From: Catenisphaera adipataccumulans
Lineage (GTDB): Bacteria > Bacillota_I > Bacilli_A > Erysipelotrichales > Erysipelotrichaceae
Direction of reading: 5' to 3'
Assembly (NCBI RefSeq): GCF_014202755.1
Contig: NZ_JACHHK010000010.1
Coordinates: 1-59,540, forward strand
Length of the DNA stretch: 59,540 nt
Shown piece by piece: positions 8,153-15,751 of the stretch. Numbering within the stretch: the stretch's first letter is position 1; each line of letters starts with the position of its first letter. Position numbers and translations under genes: made by a program. The notes beneath the pieces are model-generated. The model saw nothing but the letters and a program-made list of their open reading frames with translations. It had not been told where the DNA came from and searched no databases.

Positions 8153-10083
8153 GCGCGATCCTCCTTATGATAATCTTCTTCTAAAGTAAATTCGACATTG
8201 TCTTCGATCCAGCTGCGGCGCAGATCCGCCCGGTCGCCCATGAATTCACTGACCCGGCGCTGCGCCAGCACCGCATCTTCGATCGTCACACAAAGCAAGG
8301 TCCTGGTTTCCGGATTCATCGTGGTATCCCACAGCTGGCTGGCATTCATTTCTCCCAATCCTTTGTAGCGGGTCAATGTATAACCGGATTTGAGTTCTTT
8401 GCGCTTCGCTGCCAGTTCATCATCCGAATACAAATAGTATTCATTTTTGCCTTTGACGATGCGGTAAAGCGGCGGCAGAGCAATATATAACATATGATGC
8501 GTGATCAAACCGCGCATGTATCGGAAAAAGAACGTCAGAAGCAAGTTCTGAATATGGGCTCCGTCGACATCGGCATCGGTCATGATGATCACTTTGTAGT
8601 AGTTGGAATCCTCTGCATTGAAATCCGCACCAAAACCGGCGCCCAGGGCGTGAATGATCGTATTCAGCTCTTCATTCTTTTCAATGGCTTCCTGCTTGGC
8701 TTTTTCGGTATTCAGTACTTTTCCGCGCAGCGGCAGGATCGCCTGATATTTCGAGTCACGGCCTTGTTTCGCTGAACCGCCGGCACTGTCGCCTTCGACC
8801 AAATACAGTTCTTTACGGCGGGCATCTTTCGATTGTGCGCCGGCCAATTTCCCGGATAAGACACGTTCTGATTTATTTCTGCCTTTGCCTTTGCGCGCAT
8901 CATCACGAGCCTTGCGTGCCGCGGCGCGGACCTTGGACGCTTTGACCATTTTACGTACCAGCGCATTGGCTGTTTCAGTATTCTCTTCCAAAAAATACCG
9001 CAGATTTTCGCTGACGACCGATTCCGTTGCCGTGCGGGCTTCCGGTGTGCCAAGTTTTTCTTTGGTTTGGCCTTCGAACTGAAGCAATTCTTCCGGAATG
9101 GTCAGGTGCAGGACCAAAGTCAGTCCTTCACGGACATCATTGCCTTCAAAGCCTTTGTCTTTTTCTTTGAGGAAACCATTTTTCCGCGCATATTCATTGA
9201 AGACTTTTGTGAATGCTTGTTTGGCACCGGTCTCATGCGATCCGCCGTCATGTGTCCGGACCATATTTGTGAAAGAAAATACATTTTCCTGGTATTCGTC
9301 GGTAAACTGGAAACAGCCGTCAACATGAATATCATGGACCTCGCCGGAAAAACTATAGGCATCATGCATCGGTGTGCGGTCACGATTGATCTCGGCCACA
9401 AATGCTTTCAGACCATTTTCGTACTGATACACATTTTCACGCGGTTCTTTGCGCAGATCGGTGACGATCATTTTCAGCCCCTGAAGCAGAAATGCATCTT
9501 CCTGGGCGCGTTCACAAATCTTTGAATAAGAAAAACGCTTGTCTTTAAAGAAGTCGTAGTCCGGCTTAAATGTCACCGTACTGCCGGTTTCGCGGGTCTT
9601 GCCTTCATGCACCAAAGGACCGATCTTTTGATCGCCGTGCTCAAAGCGCATCGACCAGATATCTTTGCCGTCTTTGACCGTCACCTCACACCAGGCACTC
9701 AGCGCATTGACGACACTGGCACCGACACCGTGAAGACCGCCGGCGTTGCGATAGCCGCCCTTGCTGGTAAACTTACCGCCGGCATGCAGGACAGTGAAGA
9801 TGACCTGCAGCGTGCTGACGCCTGAAGCGTGTTTCCCCACTGGCATTCCGCGGCCATGATCTTCTACGGTCACACTGCCGTCTTTATTTAACGTAATGTG
9901 GATTTCATTGCCATATCCGTTCAGCGCTTCATCGATCGCATTGTCGACGATCTCCCAGACCAGATAATGCAGGCCTTTCGAATCGGTGGAGCCGATATAC
10001 ATGCCCGGACGCTTACGAACCGCATCCAGTCCTTTTAAAATCACAATACTGTTTTCATCATAGGTAGAATTTGGCAAATTCAT
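8149..10083 (-). CDS. parE: DNA topoisomerase IV subunit B
   Basis: ParE is the ATPase partner of ParC. The 644 residues show the GHKL ATP site (EIVDNAIDEAL from residue 44; EDHGRGMP 74-81; GGLHGVGASVVNAL), the transducer domain, and the TOPRIM region with LVEGDSAGGSAKQGRD and MTDADVDG. The start is not fully settled: AAAGGAG ends 1 nt before the ATG at 10083, while an in-frame TTG two codons later (10077) has a 7-nt spacing and may be the real start. It is transcribed with parC and diverges from plsY, as in related genomes. Confidence 0.95.
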   Translation of the reverse strand: MNLPNSTYDENSIVILKGLDAVRKRPGMYIGSTDSKGLHYLVWEIVDNAIDEALNGYGNEIHITLNKDGSVTVEDHGRGMPVGKHASGVSTLQVIFTVLHAGGKFTSKGGYRNAGGLHGVGASVVNALSAWCEVTVKDGKDIWSMRFEHGDQKIGPLVHEGKTRETGSTVTFKPDYDFFKDKRFSYSKICERAQEDAFLLQGLKMIVTDLRKEPRENVYQYENGLKAFVAEINRDRTPMHDAYSFSGEVHDIHVDGCFQFTDEYQENVFSFTNMVRTHDGGSHETGAKQAFTKVFNEYARKNGFLKEKDKGFEGNDVREGLTLVLHLTIPEELLQFEGQTKEKLGTPEARTATESVVSENLRYFLEENTETANALVRKMVKASKVRAAARKARDDARKGKGRNKSERVLSGKLAGAQSKDARRKELYLVEGDSAGGSAKQGRDSKYQAILPLRGKVLNTEKAKQEAIEKNEELNTIIHALGAGFGADFNAEDSNYYKVIIMTDADVDGAHIQNLLLTFFFRYMRGLITHHMLYIALPPLYRIVKGKNEYYLYSDDELAAKRKELKSGYTLTRYKGLGEMNASQLWDTTMNPETRTLLCVTIEDAVLAQRRVSEFMGDRADLRRSWIEDNVEFTLEEDYHKEDRA

Positions 10084-10105
10084 TCTCCTTTCGCAAACAA
10101 CGATA

Positions 10106-10114
10106 ATTATAACA
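10106..10114 (-). promoter_or_regulatory. Extended -10 promoter of parE-parC
   Basis: On the minus strand TGT precedes TATAAT (10106-10111), an extended -10 element. No clear -35 box is found 17 bp upstream, consistent with an extended -10 promoter. Confidence 0.55.
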
Positions 10115-10157
10115 TATAGAATCGAAAAAACCGCTGATTTTCCTGATGAATCGTGCT

Positions 10158-10188
10158 AAAACCGTTGAAATTCAACGGTTTTCTTTTC
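10158..10188. other. Hairpin with T-run between divergent parE and plsY
   Basis: AAAACCGTTGAA (10158-10169) pairs with TTCAACGGTTTT (10171-10182), followed on the + strand by CTTTTC. It looks like an intrinsic terminator on the + strand, yet no + gene lies upstream of it. It may be a leader attenuator for plsY or block antisense transcription coming out of parE. Confidence 0.5.
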
Positions 10189-10258
10189 CCTTCAGAAATC
10201 GAAATAAGTGTTTTTTCTTATGCATAAAAATGATAGAATAGACGGAGAGGTGAAAAAA

Positions 10259-10867
10259 ATGAAAATGATTCTGGCCATCGCGCTGGGATACATTTTGGGA
10301 TCGATCCCCTTTGCATTGGTAATCGGTAAAGTATTTTATCATACGGACGTGCGGAAATACGGGTCCGGCAATTTGGGCGGTACCAACGCCGGCCGTGTAC
10401 TTGGCAAAAAAGTCGGCGCCATTGTGATCTTGCTTGACGCTTTGAAGGTCGTTCTGGCGATGGGGCTGGCCTGTCAGATCAGTGTATCTGCCGGTATCTG
10501 GGCCGGTACAGCCTGCTGCATCGGGCATTGCTTCCCGGTGTTCGCGCACTTTAAAGGCGGAAAGGCTGTCGCCAGTTCATTTGGCTTTTTCCTGTCGCTT
10601 TGGATCTTCATTTTCCATGATCCGCGCTACTTTCTGCTTCCGTTATTGATGTTTCTGGTGGTCTTGTACCTGTTCAAATTCGTATCCCTTGGCAGCATCT
10701 GTGCACTGTTGTTTTCCGCTTTATATATTACTGGTACGGTTTGGAACATCGCCGATTTATCCGTGATCGCGGCCGCATGGATCATGACGATCCTGGTGAT
10801 CTACCGTCACAAAGCGAATATCGGCCGGATCCGCAGCGGAACCGAAAACAAAATATCATGGCTTTGA
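10259..10867 (+). CDS. plsY: Acyl-phosphate:glycerol-3-phosphate acyltransferase PlsY
   Basis: PlsY transfers an acyl group from acyl-phosphate to the sn-1 position of glycerol-3-phosphate, the first step of phospholipid synthesis, in the membrane. The protein has 202 residues and several membrane helices. The three PlsY motifs are visible: GSIPFALVIGK, GSGNLGGTNAGRVLGKK, and GHCFPVFAHFKGGKAVASS. The start at 10259 is fixed by GGAGAGG 8 nt upstream (10244-10250); earlier in-frame ATGs lack a site. It is monocistronic, closed by a strong terminator. Confidence 0.95.
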   Translation: MKMILAIALGYILGSIPFALVIGKVFYHTDVRKYGSGNLGGTNAGRVLGKKVGAIVILLDALKVVLAMGLACQISVSAGIWAGTACCIGHCFPVFAHFKGGKAVASSFGFFLSLWIFIFHDPRYFLLPLLMFLVVLYLFKFVSLGSICALLFSALYITGTVWNIADLSVIAAAWIMTILVIYRHKANIGRIRSGTENKISWL

Positions 10868-10889
10868 CCTTCTTCGGAAGGTTTTTTTT
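10867..10889 (+). terminator. plsY terminator with UUCG tetraloop
   Basis: ACCTTC (10867-10872) pairs with GAAGGT (10877-10882) across the very stable TTCG loop, followed by an uninterrupted T-run to 10889. Confidence 0.9.
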
Positions 10890-10933
10890 CATATTGTCAC
10901 GATTTTGTAAGAAATTTTCGCTAAGGTATGGGT

Positions 10934-11335
10934 ATGCCGAATTATTTTTATTACGATTATGCCCGCGCAGCCGTCTGCGAAGTCCGGAAAGATACTGCTA
11001 ATCACGTTCCGGCTGTCAATGCGATGACTTATCTCAATCAGCTGTGTCTGGAACATGGCTCAACGCTGGAGGGGCGCAAAGCTGCGTTTCGTTATAAAAT
11101 CAAACAACGTAAATTTACACCGATCTACGTCAGCACATCCATGATCTACTTCCCGATTGAATCCACCCGCCATGCCTCATGTAAATGGGTGAATTACGCG
11201 GAAATTGAAGATGTGGATTATAAAGAAAAACGATGTACGATCCGATTCAAAGATCATACATCGCTGACGGTCGAGAATCCGCAGCGCATCCGCGCTACGA
11301 TGCACCACATCTGGTGCTATCTGCATGCGTCTTAG
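10934..11335 (+). CDS. comK: ComK-family competence transcription factor
   Basis: ComK is the master activator of late competence genes (DNA uptake, DprA, RecA) in Bacillus. This protein of 133 residues follows the family pattern: LCLEHGSTLEGRKAAFRYKI, then KFTPIYVS, a strand pair with IYFPIESTRHASCKWVNY, and the C-terminal FKDHTSLTVENPQRIRATMH. Length is a little below B. subtilis ComK (192), mainly through a short C-terminus. The start at 10934 is preferred (AAGG 7 nt upstream) over the ATG at 10928. No comS or mecA is visible nearby. It may be a ComK paralogue with a different target set; family membership rests on motif similarity only. Confidence 0.75.
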   Translation: MPNYFYYDYARAAVCEVRKDTANHVPAVNAMTYLNQLCLEHGSTLEGRKAAFRYKIKQRKFTPIYVSTSMIYFPIESTRHASCKWVNYAEIEDVDYKEKRCTIRFKDHTSLTVENPQRIRATMHHIWCYLHAS

Positions 11336-11748
11336 CAGCCGTCGCAAGTATCACAATTATGGCTGCAGCTTTCCTGCTGCGCGGTTTTTTCATAACGCAG
11401 CGTATTGATCGCAAATGCATCGATGCTGACCATGGCATCTTCTTCCAATGCATTGACCTGAACTACGGTCATGGCCGGATACGGCGCCTCGATAAAATTT
11501 TTATAAATGGAAAGGAATTTATCTTTCTTTGTCAGATCCGATAAGTAGACGGTGAACTTCACGACATGACGCAGATCTAAGCCAAACTCCGATAATGCCT
11601 GAGACAACTTATGGCAGGCAACCATCGTCTGTTCCTCTATGGAATTTCCTTCACCGTACTGCCCGCTCACATACACGAAGTCACCGAGACTTACCGCATC
11701 GGAAATGCATCCATCTTTCAATCCTGCCGCATTCAAAAAAATATTCAT
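11332..11748 (-). CDS. Rid-family (YjgF/UK114) protein with cysteine-rich tail
   Basis: RidA proteins are small trimeric enzymes that hydrolyse reactive enamine/imine intermediates. The 138 residues keep the family fold: SDAVSLGDFVYVSGQ (16-30), the helix EQTMVACHKLSQALSEFGL and YPAMTVVQVNALEEDAMVSIDAFAI. The arginine that holds the substrate carboxylate in canonical RidA (in VARLP) is replaced here by Asn99-Ala100, so this is a non-canonical Rid protein. The last 11 residues hold four cysteines (128, 132, 135, 138; C-x3-C-x2-C-x2-C), unusual for the family and suggestive of metal binding. It lies downstream of ftsK, converges with comK and overlaps its stop by 4 bp. Confidence 0.85.
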   Translation of the reverse strand: MNIFLNAAGLKDGCISDAVSLGDFVYVSGQYGEGNSIEEQTMVACHKLSQALSEFGLDLRHVVKFTVYLSDLTKKDKFLSIYKNFIEAPYPAMTVVQVNALEEDAMVSIDAFAINTLRYEKTAQQESCSHNCDTCDGC

Positions 11749-11777
11749 AGTACAGATCCTTTCTCTTCAACAAATCC

Positions 11778-11806
11778 ATTATAATCAATCTGATTCATCT
11801 TCTAAA
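11778..11806 (-). promoter_or_regulatory. SigA-type promoter for the Rid-family gene
   Basis: On the minus strand TTTAGA (11801-11806), a 17-bp spacer and TATAAT (11778-11783). The -35 box lies in the last codons of ftsK, so the Rid gene can be expressed independently. Confidence 0.6.
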
Positions 11807-14004
11807 GTATTATGCACCAGAATTTCCCGCGGCTTGCTTCCGTTGGCCGGTCCGATGATTCCCTCTTCCTCCAGGAAATCCATCAAACGGGCGGCACGGG
11901 AATACCCTACCGAAAACTTGCGCTGGATCAAAGATGTACTGGCCCGCCGGCCTTGGATCACAAAATGTTTCACATCCTCATAAATCGGATCGACAGAAGC
12001 CGGATCGACCTGTCCGCCCTGCGAAGCAATCTCACGCAGTTTCACAAAAGCATCATCATACTGCGGCTTGGCTTGTTTTTTCACATAAGAAGCGATCGCA
12101 TTGACCTCACCGTCTTTAATGAACACGCCTTGAATGCGCTGCGGATTGGTTTCCCCGTTCGGCAAATACAACATATCACCGTTGCCGAGCAGACGTTCGG
12201 CTCCCGACTGATCCAGGATCGTTCTCGAATCCACGGCCTGCGAGACCGCAAATGCGATCCGGCTTGGAATATTGGCTTTGACGACACCGGTGATGACATC
12301 CACGCTCGGACGCTGGGTCGCAACGATCAAATGAATGCCGGCAGCCCGGGCAAGCTGTGTAATTCTCTGAATGCTGGATTCAACATCTTTTGCCGCCACC
12401 AACATCAAATCAGCCAATTCATCAATGATGACAATGATCCGCGGCAGCGGTTTGAAATGATCATCCGGATGTTCACTGACATAAGCGTTATAGGCCGTAA
12501 TATTGCGGACCCCCAGTTCTTCAAACACATCGTAACGATGATCCATCATCTTCACGACGACTTTCAGCGCTTTATTGGCCATATCTCCGTCTGTGATGAC
12601 CGGAGCGATCAAATGCGGAATGCCCTTATAAGGAGTGAACTCCACTTTTTTCGGGTCGATCAGCACCATCTTGACTTCATCCGGCCGGGTGCGCATCAAC
12701 AACGAACAGATGATCGAATTGACGCAGACGGATTTACCGCTGCCGGTCGCACCGGCAATCAGTAAATGCGGCATCTTATCCAGACGGCCGTATACATTTT
12801 CTCCCATTAAATCTTTGCCGAGGCAGAACAATAACGGCTGGTGGGCATATTTCGGCGGGATCGACCGCATTAAGTCTTTCATTTGAACCGTGGTCTTTTC
12901 GACGTTCGGAATTTCGATGCCCACGGCACTCTTTCCCGGGATCGGTGCTTCGATCCGGATATCCGTTGCTGCCAGTCCCATCTTTATATCATATTGAAGA
13001 TTGCTGATGCGGCTGACCCGCACGCCCAGTTCCGGTTTGATCTCAAATTTCGTCACGCTCGGACCAATATGGATCTGCACAAGCTCCGCCTTGACGCCAA
13101 ATTCATCTAAGATCTCGATCAGCTTGCGTCCCTGCTCTTTCGCTGCATTGGCGTTGGCATTGGAACGGGACTTGCGGCTGAGATCTTCCAGCAGATCGAG
13201 GCCGGGCAGCTGATAATCTTTATATTCTTCCGAATGAAAATCAGATTCGGCAGCCGGTATTTCGATCGGCTCTGGTTCCGGTTCCACCGACGCTTCGATT
13301 GGCTCCGGAATATCGGTCTTTTTGGTCCGTTTCGGTTTTCGTACCGGTTCCGGATCATCGGCTTCGATAAATAGGTCGGAATCGGCTTTTTTCTTCTTCC
13401 TGGTCCGGACGGGTTTTTCCTTGGTTTTTTCTGCACGGTTTTGTACCATGTCTGCCAATGAATCATATCCGATCAGCACCACCGCAATGCCTACGAACAG
13501 GACTGCGATCACATAACAGCCGACCGTACTGAACATTGAGCCAAAGATCCCCAGCAGCAGACAGCCGATCAGACCGGACGCGCTGGAACGGCCGTCCATC
13601 AGAATATTCATCGCATTTTCTGCGGTATGGGCAAACCCATACCAGTATGGTTCCTGCGGGAATTCCTGCACCGCCAACAAAAGATCCAGCGACAGAATGA
13701 TCAGCACACCGCCCCAGACATAACGGATCCATTTGGAATCGACCGAAACATCAAAAAACACCATAAAACAGATCAGAATGCCCACGATCATCATCGGGAC
13801 GGCAAGCGTACCGACAAAGAGATTGAACAACTGATAAAAGAAGGTACCGACCATCCCCAGACGGAAGACAGCCATGATACAGACAGCGATCAAACATAAG
13901 AGAAGACACACTCGAGAAAGATTCGATTGTGTCTTATTGCGGTTCGTTTTCTTTTTCGCAGTTTTTCGTTTGGTTTGTGTTCGTTTTCTTTTGGCAGCAG
14001 CCAT
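11785..14004 (-). CDS. ftsK: DNA translocase FtsK/SpoIIIE family
   Basis: This membrane-anchored hexameric motor pumps chromosomal DNA through the closing septum. The 739 residues begin with a very basic N-terminus and about four membrane helices (to about 190), then a charged linker, then the motor with Walker A GATGSGKSVCVNS and Walker B IIVIIDELADLM. The C-terminal winged-helix gamma domain (about 670-730, STSLIQRKFSVGYSRAARLM) reads the polar KOPS-type sequences. Size suits the SpoIIIE/SftA class. It starts 20 bp after the RNase J-like gene; AAAGGAG is about 12 nt before the ATG. Confidence 0.93.
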   Translation of the reverse strand: MAAAKRKRTQTKRKTAKKKTNRNKTQSNLSRVCLLLCLIAVCIMAVFRLGMVGTFFYQLFNLFVGTLAVPMMIVGILICFMVFFDVSVDSKWIRYVWGGVLIILSLDLLLAVQEFPQEPYWYGFAHTAENAMNILMDGRSSASGLIGCLLLGIFGSMFSTVGCYVIAVLFVGIAVVLIGYDSLADMVQNRAEKTKEKPVRTRKKKKADSDLFIEADDPEPVRKPKRTKKTDIPEPIEASVEPEPEPIEIPAAESDFHSEEYKDYQLPGLDLLEDLSRKSRSNANANAAKEQGRKLIEILDEFGVKAELVQIHIGPSVTKFEIKPELGVRVSRISNLQYDIKMGLAATDIRIEAPIPGKSAVGIEIPNVEKTTVQMKDLMRSIPPKYAHQPLLFCLGKDLMGENVYGRLDKMPHLLIAGATGSGKSVCVNSIICSLLMRTRPDEVKMVLIDPKKVEFTPYKGIPHLIAPVITDGDMANKALKVVVKMMDHRYDVFEELGVRNITAYNAYVSEHPDDHFKPLPRIIVIIDELADLMLVAAKDVESSIQRITQLARAAGIHLIVATQRPSVDVITGVVKANIPSRIAFAVSQAVDSRTILDQSGAERLLGNGDMLYLPNGETNPQRIQGVFIKDGEVNAIASYVKKQAKPQYDDAFVKLREIASQGGQVDPASVDPIYEDVKHFVIQGRRASTSLIQRKFSVGYSRAARLMDFLEEEGIIGPANGSKPREILVHNTLEDESD

Positions 14005-14024
14005 AGATCCGCATCACTCCTTTA

Positions 14025-15713
14025 CTACTTGCGAATTTCCATAATGACAGGTAAGATCATCGGCCGTTTCGCCGTATGGTGGATCAGATAATCTTTCACG
14101 CGGCTGCGGATTTTTTCCCGCGTTTCCACGTTCTCATATACTTTGTGTTTGACATCATCTTCGATGACATCGATCATGATCTTGCCCAGATCACCGGAAA
14201 TATATTCTGCATCACGCAGATAAATCAGCCCCCGGGTCTGTACATCCGGACCGTTGATGATCTTCTTGGTTTTTGCATCGATCCCGATGGCCAAAATGAC
14301 GACGCCGTCCGTCGAAAGGATCTCACGGTCTTTTAAGACCGCACCGGCCATATCCCAGTTTTCCTTGCCGTCGATCAATGTATCTTTCAGCTGAAATTCC
14401 ATGCTGCAGGAACGCAGCTTGCCTTTTTCAAACGTCGCAACCTGTCCATTGTCCAGGATCAGGATATTGGACGCGCTGTATCCCATATTCACTGCAACTT
14501 GTGCATTCATATGCAGCAGGCGATACTGCCCGCGCACTGGAATATAGTATTTCGGACGGGTCAAAAACAGCATCATCTTTAAGTCTTCTCTGGACGGATG
14601 CATGCTTAAAGCATCCACGACGTACAAATGACCGTTGGCTTTATAGATATCGTTTTCCATGGTCTTGAAATACTGTTCGACGCCATGGATGACCTGGCTG
14701 GCCAGACAGATCACATCATCCGGATGGAATTCGATATCGTCCACTTCGTTGTTGGCGATATTATTGAGCATCCGGAACAAGCTCGGTCCCTGGCCGCTGA
14801 TGATGATCACGACATTTTTCATTTCCGGCTTGTAGTCAGAAATATCCATCACGCACTCTTCCGGCACTTCATAACCGATGGTCTTCAGGTTTTTTAGCAG
14901 TTCCCACATATCTTTATTGTAGAAAACCATTTTCCGGTTATGCGCCAGGCAGCAATCGATGATTTCCTGTACACGATAAACGCTTTGTGTATAAACACTG
15001 ATAAAAATACGCTGTGCTTCGTGCTGATCCAGGATCCGGTTGAACGTCGGCGTAATACGGTGCATCGGTGATGTATGTCCGCTGCGGTCCGCTCCTTTGC
15101 TTTCCTGCAGCAGTGCCAATACGCCTTCCTTGCGCAGCCTGGAACACGTGCTGAAATCGCCGCGGTAGGAATCTTCCATATCATCGTAATCCTCGATGAA
15201 TTCACCAGAATAGACAACATATCCTTGGCTGGTCTGAATGGCAACGCCGAATGCACCTGGATAGGCATGTGTGATCGGCAGAAAGATCACCCGCCGTTTG
15301 CCGATCCGTTTCTGGTCATTGCGTTTTACCACATGGATGCGGCTGCCGGTGATATGCTCTTTACGCAGCCGTTTCTGAATTTCCTTTGCCGCCAGCGGCG
15401 ATGTGTATACTTGAGTATGAACTTGTTTCAATAAATACGGCAGTGCCGTCATGACATCATCGTGCCCATGGGTGATAAATATGGCAGCGATGCGGTCTTT
15501 ATTTTCAATTAAATAGCTGAAATCCGGAATGATAAATTCGATCCCGAGCGATTCGTTTTCATCGGGGTATTTCATACCGGCTTCGATCAAATAAATTTGC
15601 TCGTCGATTTCGACGCAGAGCATGGTTTTTCCGTCTTCGTCTTGGCCGCCCAAGGCGAAGATCCTCACCTTTTCATCAGGCTGTTTTTGATTATGATTTG
15701 ATTTTGCTTCCAT
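14025..15713 (-). CDS. RNase J-family protein with altered metal-binding residues
   Basis: The 562 residues match the metallo-beta-lactamase/beta-CASP RNase J family along the whole length, including the C-terminal domain. The active site is degenerate: HGHDDV (82-87) in place of HxHxDH, GEF (170-172) where the bridging aspartate of GDF is expected, and PVRGQYR (392-398) where a metal-binding His is normal (PVHGEYR). His149 and His372 are kept. This resembles the weakly active RNase J2 partner of RNase J1, so a structural or regulatory role in an RNA decay complex is likely; a regular RNase J1 is expected elsewhere. The start at 15713 is set by GCAGGAGG. Neighbour miaB and nearby rny fit an RNA-processing cluster. 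Confidence 0.88.
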   Translation of the reverse strand: MEAKSNHNQKQPDEKVRIFALGGQDEDGKTMLCVEIDEQIYLIEAGMKYPDENESLGIEFIIPDFSYLIENKDRIAAIFITHGHDDVMTALPYLLKQVHTQVYTSPLAAKEIQKRLRKEHITGSRIHVVKRNDQKRIGKRRVIFLPITHAYPGAFGVAIQTSQGYVVYSGEFIEDYDDMEDSYRGDFSTCSRLRKEGVLALLQESKGADRSGHTSPMHRITPTFNRILDQHEAQRIFISVYTQSVYRVQEIIDCCLAHNRKMVFYNKDMWELLKNLKTIGYEVPEECVMDISDYKPEMKNVVIIISGQGPSLFRMLNNIANNEVDDIEFHPDDVICLASQVIHGVEQYFKTMENDIYKANGHLYVVDALSMHPSREDLKMMLFLTRPKYYIPVRGQYRLLHMNAQVAVNMGYSASNILILDNGQVATFEKGKLRSCSMEFQLKDTLIDGKENWDMAGAVLKDREILSTDGVVILAIGIDAKTKKIINGPDVQTRGLIYLRDAEYISGDLGKIMIDVIEDDVKHKVYENVETREKIRSRVKDYLIHHTAKRPMILPVIMEIRK

Positions 15714-15742
15714 AGAGCCTCCTGCGGTCATATTCTGTTCTA

Positions 15743-15751
15743 ATTATAGCA
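15743..15751 (-). promoter_or_regulatory. Extended -10 promoter before the RNase J-like gene
   Basis: On the minus strand TGC directly precedes TATAAT (15743-15748), inside the last codons of miaB, giving a start about 30 nt before the gene. No strong -35 box is seen. Confidence 0.55.

Noticed and set aside
5672-10083. The parE-parC pair as gyrB-gyrA
   Set aside because: The MQGNNGSIDDDPAAAMRY motif, the ParE-type EGDSAGGSAKQGRD and the plsY/yneF neighbourhood fit topoisomerase IV.
10172-10549. 125-codon minus-strand frame before parE
   Set aside because: It lies opposite plsY and the hairpin region, with no binding site.
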